From: Pseudoscleropodium purum
Lineage: Eukaryota > Streptophyta > Bryopsida > Hypnales > Brachytheciaceae
Length of the DNA stretch: 64,000 nt
Reading direction: 5' to 3'
Assembly: GCA_963969395.1 (NCBI GenBank)
Contig: OZ017795.1
Location: 9,300,001 to 9,364,000 of the forward strand
Numbering within the stretch: the stretch's first letter is position 1; each line of letters begins with the position of its first letter. The position numbers and the translations under genes were made by a program. Below the pieces are notes generated by a model, which searched no databases, had not been told where the DNA came from, and saw only the letters and a list, made by a program, of their open reading frames with translations. Of the stretch, positions 48,697 through 61,809 are shown piece by piece.

Positions 48697-50522
48697 GGGT
48701 AGTTTTTTTGTAGGCAAACTTGCTAGTAGGTATAACTTATGCTTGATGATGTAATGACATACAATCTAGGCTCAAATCATAATAAAATAAATCTATTGAG
48801 CCAACTAGACTACCCTATAACTAGAGTAGAATGCAATTCTCAACAAAATAGATGTTAAAGATAGTATTACTTCCGCGAAATTGTATTGTACAACTCAATG
48901 TGATTCTTTTGCCATCTAATGCACACTAAATCAAATGAAAAGGTTCACATTGTCTACATTTATTCAAGAAAAAACTCATAATACAACTTAAAGTCTTATA
49001 TAATTAATGAGGTTTACAAATGTTGTTGTATGTAATAAGGTCACATGTAGAGTGAAGTATAGAGTTTTGCCAAGTGTTGGGTGGAGAAAGATTAGAATGA
49101 TTCCCATTGTTAGTCAAATAAAGTGTTGAATTTGGCCAATTGTGTGTCCAAAGTCTGTACTTGTCACTCAAGGATTCCTTTATAAGGACATAGGCTCCTC
49201 TGATACTTGCAAAAATCATAAAGAGGACACCAAGTACAATACAACCTTGTAAGACCATCAATCAATAAATTAATTTCAATTAGTAATTTAGCATTGTTCA
49301 TAACATTCTATAGCAAATCAAGTGAGTCACCTTCAAGGTAGCAACATCTTAAACAATGATTTTATGACAATTGAATATGGTTATTATTAATAAATCATAA
49401 TAATAGATGTTTTTTTAGGCCATTAAAAGATTGTGAATTCTTGGACTATGAGGAATGTGGGAACTTTGTCACATCAGCAATATAGTGTGGATGGGAGATT
49501 GCAACACTAGATAATAATATTTAATTATTTTTAAATTATTTTACATTTTTTATTTTTTAAATTATTTAATATTTTGAACAATTGCAATTGGTTCATAGTT
49601 TTAGAAACAACCTTGAAATGGTCTTCTATATGCCTCAAAAAACATTTTAATGAATTTTAATTTAATTATACTATTACATTATTTGGACATCGTATAAAAA
49701 AGTCATGAATATTCAAAATAAGGAATCTTGAGTTCAACCTCATTATTCTAGGATGACTCTTAGGCTTGCCATAAAGTGTTATGTTAAAATCAAATTATTT
49801 AAGAAAATATGGCTAAATTAATGAATTCCACACTTTTTGTTGAACTTAATTCAACAAATTTAAATAAACAAAGGTCAATCAAAATACAAAACCTTCAATT
49901 AGCATACAAATCCAGCTAAAATTTGTGTGATAATAGTACATTTTTGGTCATGAATTTATTCTCAATACATTGGAAATGCTCTTCAATCCTTATCCATTTG
50001 CTTTACCTATACAATATGGAAGCAAATTAAAAAAAAACAAAAAAAACTGAAATAAATAGATCTATATATTATGTGCATCTATAAGTATTAATAAAAAAAA
50101 CTTTTAGCATTTTTTATTCCAATTATTTCAGAAGAAAGTAAATATTGTTTAAGCCTTTTTTAGGAGTCTTCTACAGTATCCTTGTTTCATCCCACTTCTC
50201 ATTGAAAGTATTTAATAAGATAATAAAAATTCATTTTCTTACAAACCTTGATAGATCTGTAGTGGTGGAATTTGCTTCTGTCTTTGTCACACTGACTGTT
50301 TTGAAAGTGCAGACCGGCCATACATTAAAATAGAAAATGTGTGCAAGCTGATGAACATACCCAATTGAGCCACCAATCTTTTGACCATTTCTCTGGTTTT
50401 TTTAATCTTTAACCATATGATACAAGGCAGCTGCATTCAAAGAAAATTCTAAATATTAGTGTTAAACATGATCAGACAGGCAATGCAAAAAAGCTATCAA
50501 TGCCACATGAGTGCAAAGTATA

Positions 50523-50889
50523 GGAGCCGATCCATTTCTAATCACCCCCATTTCCAACCTATAGGTAGTTCCATTTCTGTGAAGTTGTGGCACGGTTCCC
50601 AAAGTAATTGTGGTGCATGATGATTGGTTGCAAGGCTCTCAATATTGCAATCAGTCCTTGGTTGATTTGCAACCAGCCTATGGTTGGAAATAGAAAAGTA
50701 TATATGACTAGTATAGGTTGTATAGTTCGGTTAAAAAATTCATAATAATTATACTTTGAGTTAAAAAAAATTGAAAAATTATGTAATTCTTCCAAACTCT
50801 ATTTCTATACACGAAAAAAATTTTGCTCTCACGAAATCTGCAATCTACATGTCCATAATTGCTTAAGTGGTTGGAAATGGGTCGGCTCC
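50523..50889. mobile_element. MITE with 23-bp GGAGCCGA inverted repeats
   Basis: The left end is GGAGCCGATCCATTTCTAAT, and the right end is ATTTCCAACC in reverse complement before TCGGCTCC. The two ends pair over about 23 bp with few mismatches. A clear target duplication was not found. The interior is non-coding. Confidence 0.6.
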
Positions 50890-51144
50890 CCCTATCATTT
50901 CTAAAGACAAGCAAGCAAAAATATTGATTGATACGAGCTCAAAGAAAGTGTCTAAAGTTATTACAGATAGGTAATTGAACTTACGTAGTATGTAGTTGGA
51001 GCGATCACAAATCCTCCAAAGAACCCAAGCAAGGGAGAAAAAAAAAGGAAAAATCATAGTGAGAACTGTTGTAAGAACTGCACCCCACAGATAGAACTCT
51101 TAGTGATGATTGTCAATGCTATTCAACCTCAATCAATTTGGTAC

Positions 51145-51467
51145 TAAGGTAGGAGGTTCTAAAAGCGCACAAGCTCTAAAAGCATCCATCTCCTTAAATG
51201 TACATTGCATGTACATGATGCTTTTTTATAGCCTTCAGCCAAGTACTAAAAGTGTACATTTTAAGAGATACACACTATTAGAGCCACTTTAGGTTCAAAA
51301 ATTTGTAACTAATTCCACAAAGCTCTAAAAAATATGAAACAACTTAGGTTAGATGCCAATTCTATTTGTCTTTCAAGGAAAATTTACCGAAAAATATTTG
51401 AAGAAGTTTCACCTCCTACAAATCAGTTCTAGCTCTTAAATGGTTGGTTTATGGACCTCCTACCTTA
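51145..51467. mobile_element. MITE with TAAGGTAGGAGGT inverted ends
   Basis: The left end TAAGGTAGGAGGT and the right end ACCTCCTACCTTA are exact inverted copies over 13 bp. The interior matches 5040-5199 (same strand) and 61320-61627 (opposite strand). It is 323 bp and has no ORF of interest. Confidence 0.7.
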
Positions 51468-51507
51468 ATTTAGGCCATGCCACACATGCTGAATATTAGT
51501 GTTAAAC

Positions 51508-51693
51508 ATGATCATGAATTTTTTCTCCATATATCGAGAGAAGTATTCCACACCTATCATCATGAATTTTACAATTTTACACTACATTTCATATTGCTCT
51601 TCTTTCCGTGCATTGCATGCTTGTAGTAGAATTGTAGCATATCCATACCGTTGTTGGCGAAGGTGTTATCTCTTCACTACGTCAACACAAGAG
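51508..51693 (+). CDS. Candidate first exon of the orphan gene
   Basis: From ATG at 51508 the frame is open for 62 codons to a donor GAG|GTAAAC. Splicing over a 93-bp intron (51694-51786, acceptor TATGCCAG) joins it in phase to the long exon at 51787. The encoded peptide is hydrophobic and aromatic, not clearly coding. Its first bases lie in a 23-bp direct repeat (51492-51514). It is offered because the main exon lacks an early ATG. Confidence 0.3.
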
Positions 51694-51786
51694 GTAAACC
51701 TGGTTTATCGTATTCCTTTCATTAGCTAATTAGGATTTGTTTAATCCGGGACTAAACCTTTAAATAATGTCTGTTGTCTATGCCAG

Positions 51787-53028
51787 GACCCAATTGTGAC
51801 GTTCAACCCGGGGGATCGAAGATTGAATACCCTTGTTCTAGGGGATCCGGAATCGGTGGAAGATGTCGTCAGTCGTATTTGTGGTGCTGGTAGGCGGCCT
51901 ACTCCGGTCGAAGATCATGTGAACTTGATAGAAAGCAGGAATTCTTCGTCGCCAATATACCTGTACAATCATACAAAAGGGATCAAGAGTAACGATTTCA
52001 GGCATTTCAGGGATGTCGGGACCTTTGTGAAAGTCAGGAACGAAAAGTGGCGTCCAACAGAGGTGGAGGCCTTGTGGTTTAATGAAGTATGGGCGCCTGG
52101 TCCCAGAATTCAGCCTGCAAGCCCTACATTGTTCCCAGACAGTACTTTGAGGTTGCACATGGTGTGGTATGTGTGCAGGAATCTCTCAGACCTCCCTAAT
52201 CATCTCAATTGGCCTCAGATCACCAAGAAGCTGTGTGATCTTCCAGTACAAATATTGGCGATTGAAAAGCAGAGGACTCAAGATTTGGACATGAACCTTC
52301 AAAAGGAGTTTAACAATGTACTTGAGCACGGAAGCAGTTCTTTTCCGCACGCTCGGAAGTTCATGAAGGATTTGATTGTGAAAGTTGCTCTTCAAGATGA
52401 TGACCTGAAGGGAGAGCTCTTGCACAAGTGTTTGGCTGTTAAAACACGAGTTGAGATTGAAAGTGCTGCGCAGGTCATCTGGGGGATACGAAGGAAACTT
52501 GGATCAGCAGGAAAACCCTTCCAGAGGACTTTTGGTGGTCCTACAATCTCAAAAAACGTTTCATTGTCGCGGAGTGGGGAATTCGTCCTTCATTTTTTAT
52601 GCGCGTATTGGGATATTCCACAGGAATCACTTCGTTGCGCTCTCAAAGGAACAAACTTTATAACGCAGGCACCTGGCAATAAAGTCAGCATCGAACCTTA
52701 TAAATTTGTTGAGTTTTGTTTGATCGTTGCGGGGATCATTCTGCACAATGCCCAAGAAAACGCCAGGAATCCAAACGTTAGTTCTGTATCAAGCTTAGAC
52801 CATTTACTGAAGACGGAAGCTCGAGATTGCTACAATTCTTATTTTGCTCCACCCGCGGGTCGCCGAAGTCTCTGTTATGACAAAATGGTACTCGAAGGTA
52901 TTCGACAGTTCCTTGAGAGGATCTTTGAGAGACGTGGGGGTTGTGATCCACATCCTGTGGAAATTGTTGATAGAAGTATTAGAAGTTCGTTTATTTCAAA
53001 TATTATGAAACTAATCTGTCCTCGCTGA
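51787..53028 (+). CDS. Unrecognised protein, last long exon (5' incomplete)
   Basis: A frame of 413 sense codons that stands out from its AT-rich surroundings in length and composition, ending in TGA at 53026-53028. It cannot begin at its own 5' end: the first residues after the CAG acceptor are DPIVTFNPGDRR, and the first in-frame Met is about 130 codons in. At least one upstream exon is therefore needed. I see no signal peptide, membrane segment or catalytic motif that I know. Visible features are a Trp/Pro-rich stretch (VEALWFNEVWAPGP), a helical Lys/Glu/Gln-rich middle and a second helical region near YKFVEFCLIVAGIILHN. It is probably a lineage-specific plant protein. Confidence 0.65.
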   Translation, partial: DPIVTFNPGDRRLNTLVLGDPESVEDVVSRICGAGRRPTPVEDHVNLIESRNSSSPIYLYNHTKGIKSNDFRHFRDVGTFVKVRNEKWRPTEVEALWFNEVWAPGPRIQPASPTLFPDSTLRLHMVWYVCRNLSDLPNHLNWPQITKKLCDLPVQILAIEKQRTQDLDMNLQKEFNNVLEHGSSSFPHARKFMKDLIVKVALQDDDLKGELLHKCLAVKTRVEIESAAQVIWGIRRKLGSAGKPFQRTFGGPTISKNVSLSRSGEFVLHFLCAYWDIPQESLRCALKGTNFITQAPGNKVSIEPYKFVEFCLIVAGIILHNAQENARNPNVSSVSSLDHLLKTEARDCYNSYFAPPAGRRSLCYDKMVLEGIRQFLERIFERRGGCDPHPVEIVDRSIRSSFISNIMKLICPR

Positions 53029-54284
53029 AAATCTGTCCTGGCATGACGCCTTGAAAACTTTGAACGAATGGAGGGCAGCACAGGTCATGGTGCTTGTGCT
53101 TTGCGCCCACTGTGCTCAATTGGTGCACTGTCGGATTCAGACTGGCATAGATTCTCAACCTCGTAGCATGCTGCAGAGCATGGGGGCTTAAGTGTGAGAA
53201 TTTTGGGCAATGGCTTGGGGCAGCGGGTTTCAGTGTCTACTCCACTTTAGTTGTGTGATAGACCAGTGACATTGGTGATGTAAATTAATTTCCTCTGCAA
53301 ATTTGCAGTTTGTACTCTAGAATTCTGTGCCAGGAAGCTTTTCTTCGCTGTGATAGGGCAAGATAATCGTGAAACAGAGGAGCGATGCGACGTGCAGAAG
53401 CATCCCCTGTATTCATGATCGATTGAAAACTTGGTCCTATGAAGCTAAGTCAACTCCAAAGCCATTTTTCAGATGGTTTTTTGTATTATCAAGCCAGCTT
53501 GGTAAACCTTATTTAATCATTCCATGCTATTCTAGTCTCGGCTTGTGTGAGTTCCACTGTTCGAGTAACAGACTACAAGAGACGCTGTTGATTGTGAGTA
53601 CTCATCCATGTGTAGAACTTGAGCTGTTTTAATGAGCAAAGTGGTTAACCATGGTCCCTTGTGCAGTTGTGCTCTGCGATGTGGAAACCTTCCACATTCT
53701 GAATTTTTACTCCATGTGACTTTTTGTGCGATTCTTCGTCTCGCGCACGGTTATCGCTATCCCTGATGCAGCACAACAGTTGCGCCAAAGAAAAAGAAAA
53801 GATAATACAACTCCTAAGGACTATTTGTTCAAGAATTGAACCTACAGGTGGAACTTGAGCAAGAGTATAAACTATGATTTGTTTCTGATAGATAGAACCT
53901 CAAGGTATCTACTACCCAAGGTTCTGATCTTGCGACCACCCTGCCCACAAAATTGCTCGTTCCGTTCTGTCCAGCAGCCAAGTTTTGATTCGTATTTGCA
54001 TCGGTGAGTTTTTTTTTGACAGGTGGGGTGTCACAGCAGGCATAACATTTGAGCAAGCCGTTGTTGGCCACTGAGCCTATTTTGAATATTCATAACGTAG
54101 TCATAAAATGTTCAAATAATGAGGAGAGGTACCCACTATCCACTCAAAAGTGACTCCATTTTGGGGCTCATTTTTGGATTTATTAGATTTTAAAATTTTC
54201 ATTACTAACCCCTCCTTCCCTTTCCCCCTCTTGTAATTTTTAGAAACCAACATAGTGATAATCAATATGAGATAATTCCTCCCA
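53029..54284. other. 3' flank of orphan gene
   Basis: GC-richer than the spacers, up to about 54070. It probably holds the 3' UTR of the orphan gene. A minus-strand frame of 80 codons (54071-53829) begins with GTG after a stop and could at most be an exon fragment. Confidence 0.35.
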
Positions 54285-54450
54285 TATCTGTATCCAGTAT
54301 TGTGTTCATATCATGTATCCATATTTAGTATTCATTCCGTATCCATATCTGATATTATATTTGTATGTAGTACCTGTATTTAGTAATCATCCCATATCCA
54401 TATCCAGTACTATGTACGTATTCAGTATTCATTTCGTATTTCATAATTGG
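54285..54450. repeat. Degenerate short tandem repeat (TATCCATATCCAGTATT type)
   Basis: Irregular iterations of TATCCATAT, CAGTATT, GTATTCAT and TTTAGTA over about 165 bp. The period is not constant, which suggests an old, decayed minisatellite. Confidence 0.6.
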
Positions 54451-57400
54451 ATGACTCAAATTAAATCTCACAAGATCAATGACTTGTGATTTTTTGAGAA
54501 ATCAATAACAATTTTGAAGGTAAGCATTTTTCTTAAAAAAAATCAACAACCTATAAATTTTTTGAGAAAGGGAGGGCAACTAATGCAAACTAGGGGGAGC
54601 CATCTTTTGAGAGGATAGTCATAAAGTGTCCAAATAATAAGTTTTAAAGTGTGTTTTCTCTTATGGATACGATTTAATAAAATACATGAATATATCCTAT
54701 TAAGAGTAGCTATACTTGAGCAATTTTTTGAACCCCTCATTGCCGATGGGGACCAAAAGTGTCCTTACATGGTTTTAAGTCTAGTTGAAAGTGTTGTAAC
54801 TTTTGTATCTAATGTCCAAATTCAATAAATCTTGTTGAAAAATTTGCACTCTTTTTTCTAGTTTGTGTGGTAAACTTTTAGATCATTCCAAGATGAATCA
54901 ATTTTCTGAAAGCAAATCAACATTCACAGGATCAACTTGAGTTCACCAAACTCCATTTGATGGCTACAAGTTTGGAGGCTTGTATCATGCTTGTTTTGAA
55001 TAAAAAAATTTGGGTTGTGTTCCTCTTCAAGTTTTGTTATTGTGGTAAAATTTTCATGTCAATTTGAGTTTCTTTGAATGTTTGGAAGCAATTTGAAGTT
55101 CAAAATCTTGACATTTTTGGATTACATTGAAATTTGGCATCTTGATTCTTCTTCATATAGTGTCCATTTCTTATCATTTTTTTGAAAAGTTGCACATAAT
55201 AGTCTTGTTTGTGTGTCTGAAATTCCATATTAATCCAAGAAGTTATGGATGACTAAGAAGTATTTTAGTAGGAGGTTTAGCCTCGAATGTGTTTTTTGCA
55301 ACTTTTCTTGCTATTTTTTGACATTTCAAAGCCATTATGTAGACACATTGAGTCAATTGAATGATATTTTTTCACCAATGTCTTTGTATATTGGTTGTGA
55401 ATCACTTCATAGTTTCAAGTTTTTTCATTTGAGTAGGTTTAGAAATCAAATTTCACCTTCAAAATAATGTGTTGCTAAGAAAATTTGAGCATCTTTTTTC
55501 AACACTAAAACATTATAATCTTGTGATTTATGCAGTCAAATGATTTCAAATTTGATTCACATTATCTACAACATGTTCACTACAAGATTGTATAGTTGAG
55601 ATTTTTGTACCTTAGTGAAATTTAGATCTATAACTCTTCAAAAGCAATGATATTTTTGAACCCTAAAAGACTATAGGCGATGAGAGGTTAAAGCAAATGT
55701 CACGGTGTTGTTACTTTGAGAATGATCTATTCTTACTACCAAGAAATACTATAGGAATATCCTTGTCCATATAAATAGTAATCAAATAATATGCAAGAAT
55801 GAAAAATGATTTGAATGAACTAGCTATTAGAATCATATGGACCTAGGGGATTGCAAAAAAGACTAGTAATATTTTGTGTTACATTTAAAGTGATGGAGTT
55901 GTTTTCTACTAGAACTTTTAAAGGTAAAATCCAACAAACTAGAAGCTTTTATTGGAAATGGCTAACTTAGATGTAATCATATCCCTTATTTTATAGAAAT
56001 TTTAAAAAATCGTTTTATATTTAAAATTCAATTTGTCTAATTTGTCTCACATTGAAGTTTAGGGTCTTTTTATAATGATCATTTACCATTAGTAATGATC
56101 CCAAGCTGAAATTTTTGTGGTTTTATTTGGACCATAGTAGGGAAATATGAGCCTATCAAAGGAAATTTTAAAAATACATTATTTTATAGCTTCTATATTT
56201 ATGAATATAGGGCTCTCTTGCAAGTGTACTTTTGAACATTGAAGATGGTTTTGTTTCATTTTTTTTGTGAATCTGATCATCATCAAATCCTTACAAATTG
56301 CTAATTTTTAGGTTATTTTTGTTCATGATTTTTTAATTTTTATTAATTTATACCTTGTTGTATCTATTTTCTATAACAAATTGTCTTTCTTTCAAATAGT
56401 AATATCTTAATACTTGCAAATAGTAATGGTACTCACAATGATACTTTTAGATGTTGATTTTTCAAATCAACAGCTAAGATTGTTTGTTGCCTAGTACTCA
56501 AATTTTCCATGTACTAAGTAAAGAAACTACAGTTTTGGCAAAACCCTACAAAAATTGAATGGTCTTTCTTGCAACCATCTACCCTGTACTTATGAGGAAA
56601 TGTCTCTCATTCACATATAAAGTTTTAGCAAAAAGTTTTATCTTGATTTAATTCTTTGAAGATTCAATCCCTTCATGAATTATTTAGTGATGTTGGCTTT
56701 AATTGCCACAAGGAGCTCATAAAGACACTCCCCTATATAATTTTGACGGATATATGTATAAGGTAAACCTGCCTATGATAGGCAGAATGGCTGATCTGTC
56801 CTATTGCCATTGACAAAAAAAATCTGATTTTTTTTTGTACAAAGACAAATGTGAGAAATGAAGGAAGCAACTAGAATTTTATTTTTTCGACAAAATATGA
56901 ATTTTTTGTGAATTTTCGAAGTTTGCTGTCCAGTTTGCCCAAAAAAGTCTGTAGACTACCCCAAATCAGCAGAAAAGTGTTTCCATGATGGTCATCTTAC
57001 CACCCAAAGCAGTCATAACATTCTTTAACATGGTTACAAGATTTCCTAACATGGATATGACATAAAGAAATTAAAAAATAACTTTTTACTAATAGTTTAC
57101 ACTAGAAAGGTGTCAATGTTCTATCACAGTTATTAATAACTCCATAACCATATTCCAAGGCTTTGATGACAACTAAAAATCAACCTAATGTAGTCTTAAT
57201 TCTATTTTTAAGAAAAAGTTTCTCATGGGTTGATGGAAGACTGTAATGGGGGAGTTCCCTAGGTGCATGTCATGGGTGATTTGCCTGTCATAGGCAAGTT
57301 TACCTTACCTTGTATGACTATTAAGAAAAAAAAGTCAAAGGGGAAGGTATACTTACATTTAAGGCCTCTCTCCAAGAGAAGAAGAGGGGACACCTTCCTA

Positions 57401-59547
57401 GGGTCTTTATGTGCATTGAAGATACAACTATCAACATTTTGGATGAGTAGTTTAATTGAAGTTAAATTGAAGATGAGATGAAAATCTTATTTCAAGAATA
57501 ATTTTGATGTATTTATAAAATAATATTAACATATTCATAGAATAACCTTTGAAGTATTTTAATTTTATGGAATACTCTCAACCATGCATGATGTGCCTAT
57601 TATTTCATAATCCCTCTTTAAATACTCCTTTGGTTACAAGTGGCCGGTCATCTATTCATACATAGTATCCTTTTTGAAGCTATTCTTTAGTAAGAATAGA
57701 AGTTAATGTTTTCCTTTCTAATTTCCTTTCTATCTTAACTTATAAACTTTCATCTAAAAGAACATAACACAAAAGGAACTTGTATATGAAGTAAACAAAG
57801 AATATATTGTAAAAAAATTCAATCAATCACAAGCATTATTTACTAAGTAAAAACTAAAAAAGATTCTTCTTAATAAAACTATGGTCCAATATAAAATTTT
57901 GAGTTTTTCAAGAATTTAATTTCTAACAAATAAATGAAGAAGTAAAAGAAAAACAAAATCATACATGTTGAGTAGTCTCAATTATATTGATTGAACATTG
58001 ACATCAAGGAAGCAGTTGCGCTATAAGAAGCATTAATTACCCTTGTGAATAAAAACATTAAGAATTCATTTTTGAGATTAAATAAAGGATATTATATACT
58101 AATGGTAGGAGATGTATTGTCATTGCAAATGCTTTGTGCAATATCCTACTATGACATTTTTGTGAATATTTTCCTCAACTATTGTAGCATTGACTTACTT
58201 TTCTAAGTACATAGATTCCTCCCATCATTGTAGATTGTGTTGTTTTTATCAATATAAGGCTTCCTCCCCCTTAGTCTAAAGTTTAAATCTAGCAAATATA
58301 TAAAAGGTAGAATAATATTTATGGATTGTAGAATTATTATTCCACTTTATTTACTCAATCATGGCAAAACATTGTCTCTTTCTTTTGAAAAAATGTATTC
58401 TACCATCAAATTTAGCTTCAAATGATGATGGTGACATTTTGTACCTTAGCATTGAAAGTATTTGTCAACTTTAGTTGACCTTCTTGACAAATTCATCCAA
58501 AAATTCCCTAATTTTTTTTCTAAATTATTCACATTGTATATATAGTAGCCACCAAACCTTACCTCCATCTTAATTAAACTCTCCAACCCACCAACCAACA
58601 CATCCAATCTTCTCACTTAGTTGATGATTTCCTTTGAACTATATAAAAAACAATGGACAATATTTAGGAAGACATGTATAAGAATTTATATTCATATTGG
58701 TAATTTTTTATGTTGTTAGGTTCCTTATTGATGAAGTTTCTTAAAGTTTTGCTTCAATAGTTTGATCAAATTTATAAAAATAGAAAATAAAAATTTGATT
58801 TTTTTCTAAGATAGTACTAGATAGATAAGAGCTTGTTGCAATGCAACCCTAACCAAAAGGTTTCAATGAGAAGATGTTTGAATGTCATTTAATTTGGATT
58901 TAGCAAGATTAAATTAATGAAAAACTATGCAAATGGAACATTGATAGCTGAAATTGTGACAATTAACAAAATGTGTATTTAACATAAAAGGTACTTTGAA
59001 TCTATACTTAGGATTCAAGTAAATAACTTAAAAAACTAGAATTCAAATACAAGAACACTACATTTGTTAATTAATTTGAAATTTCTCAAAATCCTCAAGT
59101 AATACCTCTAAAGATTACAATTTACTCTAAGTGTAATCTATGTATATATTTATTGGTTATAAGAATAAATTGAAGGTTAGCCTTTTTAAGCTATTTATAA
59201 TATCAAAAATAATAAATATACCTCTTGAATTTTGAACACTTCATAGTGACAAACAAATTAAAAATGAGTTTGGATTTGAAATTTTTTCATTCAAACAATC
59301 ATACTAGAAGCATTAATAGGCAAAGTCCAAAAGTAAATATAAGGAAGTTGTAGTATGAAATATATAATATATTATTATGGAATTTTGAAGAAAAAATTAG
59401 TTTTGATTTGAAAGAAAATTAATTTCAAAGTTGGGTACATCAAATCTCAATTTTGTACACCATAATTTAATTTGGAATTACTTTATATTTTGTCAATTTT
59501 TTCTTAGAACTCTTGAAAAAAATTTATGCCTTAAGTTAGCATATTGG
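54451..59547. other. AT-rich spacer without gene
   Basis: Only short frames, none convincing. The segment 54780-55700 recalls dispersed repeat sequence elsewhere, but I could not define borders. Confidence 0.4.
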
Positions 59548-59821
59548 TATACATCATTTCAAATTGTTGTATACAAAAATTGAAGGAAGTGAACACTTAT
59601 AGAATTTAAAATATTTTGCAATGTGACATATATACAAATGATACTGATTTTTGCAATATTCAAATACTTTTTGCAATTGAAAGAATTTTTTCTTTTCAAA
59701 AATATTGTAAAATAAGGGACTTCAAAGTTTATTTTAGAATAGCGACTCAAAAACTACCCACAAACTAAAGCTCCTCATAACTTTCATCTCATTAATCAAA
59801 ATAAAATGAATCAAAGCTTTC

Positions 59822-59884
<63 letters not shown>

Positions 59885-60100
59885 AGAGAGAAAACCAAGT
59901 TGTCCACCAAGCATTAAAAACTACATATAATGCAATAACTAGCTTTTTAACCATATAGTCAAATGTTATGAAAATTGTTGTATCTTAAAGCTACTCCTTG
60001 GGCACATTTTGTGTAAAAATTTCAAAGAAAAAAAATTATTTGTAGAAAGCTACTCCAAATCTCTATGTTGCCAAAAAAATGTAATTTCGGCAATGAGGGG
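59548..60100. mobile_element. TTAA-type element, partial copy with microsatellite
   Basis: The right end is a decayed B end (ATGAGGGG) followed by TTAA at 60101-60104. The left side is shortened. The family phrases GACTTCAAAGTTTATTTT and CTCATAACTTT are present. A compound AC then AT microsatellite fills 59822-59880. Confidence 0.6.
59822..59880. repeat. Compound (AC)n(AT)n microsatellite
   Basis: About eleven AC units followed by about nineteen AT units, uninterrupted. It lies at the position in the TTAA-type element where other copies have a short TATATA tract. Confidence 0.95.
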
Positions 60101-60237
60101 TTAATTCACCCACATGTGCTTTGGTAAATGATGTCCCCTTTTTCATAGTTGCAAACCTTGTGTATCTAAAAATGAGAATAGGAGATTTTTAAATTAAGAA
60201 CTCATGTAGTTCTTGATCAAATCCTATAACCTTTTAA

Positions 60238-61125
60238 CCTCTACAGGACCAAACTGCGTTTTTTGACAACATAGTGATTTTGGGCAACTCACTACAAATG
60301 AAATTTTTATTTTTTTCTTTGAAATTTTCACACAATATGTGCTCAAGGAGTATCTTTAACACCCAACAATTTTCATAACTTTTGACTACGGTTATTGTAT
60401 GATATGTAATTTTCAATGCTCAGTAGGCAACCCAAAAATTTCTTAAAAAATTACTTTTTTCAAGAATAAAAATTTCAAATTGATTTTTAAGATTTACATA
60501 TATGTAGAAAGCTTTGCATCATTCTATTTTGATTTATGGGATGAAAGTTATGAGGTGTTCAAGATTGTGGGCAATTATGGATTCCCTACTCTAAAATAAA
60601 TTTTGGAGTCCTTCATTTATCTTAATTTTTAATATTTTTTGAAAAAAATAAAATCATATGATATTGATTGTTTATTACAAAATTACAACCATTAGAATTG
60701 ACATTTTTCAATTCTATAACTAAATTCTTAACAATTTTGTGTTTTGAATCATTCTCTAATTCTTTCTATTTACTATATTTTCCTATATGTTGTGCAATTC
60801 CAAATCATCTAAACTTTTTCAAGCATGTAGCCAACTTGCTTTGAAAAATGAATCCATTTTTTATACAAATGTAACCTTGTGAAGTGCAATTGCCTGGTTT
60901 TTCACAAGGCCAAAAAAAGGATTTTTGTCACTTTAAACGCTAATATCTTGCAATCTACATGGTGGAAATTTCTAAAAAAAATTTCATATCTTTTCAAAGT
61001 AGCATACTATGAGATTGTGCTATTATATGTGTCCAAAATGTTTTTCTTCTAAAATTTGATACTTGCACTAGAAATGGTAGTTTTGGAGTGTTTTTGGTGA
61101 AAATATAGTCCAAAACATTTAGGGG
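60238..61125. mobile_element. TTAA-bounded element, full length
   Basis: 888 bp with TTAA at 60234-60237 and 61126-61129. The left B end is slightly decayed (CCTCTACAGGACCAAACTGC). The right A end is CATTTAGGGG. No transposase frame. Confidence 0.75.
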
Positions 61126-61319
61126 TTAATTTACTTCAAAATGAAGGAAATCAATAATTGAACTTCATTATTATTACCATTGCCTTAATAAATTTCCATG
61201 GAATGGTCTATAAATTGATTGTAATTAACTTCTAAAAGGTTCAATACCATTCAACATCAATTCTACTTCACTTTTGGGACTATTTCACATTCCTACATTA
61301 CACTTCATGATCTAATTAC

Positions 61320-61627
61320 AAGGTAGTTTGCTCTAAAAGTGACCTTCAAAGAATTGCTGGCATTTAAAGGGAAGCTAAACTCCTTGAAAAAAATTTAGTA
61401 AATTTTTGTAGGAAGAAAAATGGAATGGGCATCTAATCCAAGCCATTTCATATTTTTTGAACCTTTGTGCAGTTAGTTATGAAATTCTGAATTTGAAACA
61501 CAATAGTCACTAAAAGCAACCCTTCTTGAAATGTACATTGGTAGTACATTGAAGAATTCAAAGCAAAAATGTACCTCTATGGTAAAGGTCACTTTCAAAG
61601 TAAGATCACTTTCAGAGCCCCTACCTT
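61320..61627. mobile_element. MITE with AAGGTAG inverted ends, reverse copy
   Basis: Left AAGGTAGTTTGCTCTAAAAG and right GAGCCCCTACCTTA are inverted copies, with AAAGTGACCTT near both ends. The interior is the reverse complement of 51297-51467. About 308 bp, non-coding. Confidence 0.65.
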
Positions 61628-61809
61628 AAAGACAATTTTTGGAGCATGCACAATCATAATTAGCACCTCCTACTTTACCATGTATAAACAACATTTTTTT
61701 AATGCTCAATTCACAAGTCTGAATTAGAGATGATTTCCTAAATTCTAGTTGAAAACTTAAAGTCAAAGGGCTGAAAATTGATAAGGTAAGGTAAATGTAT
61801 CAATAGACA

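Noticed and set aside
49004..49261. 84-residue minus-strand frame with a hydrophobic start.
   Set aside because: Isolated in AT-rich repeat DNA with no splice context or family resemblance.
53829..54071. 80-codon minus-strand frame with a Cys-rich start.
   Set aside because: GTG start directly after a stop. It could be a terminal exon, but no partner exon or clear acceptor was found.
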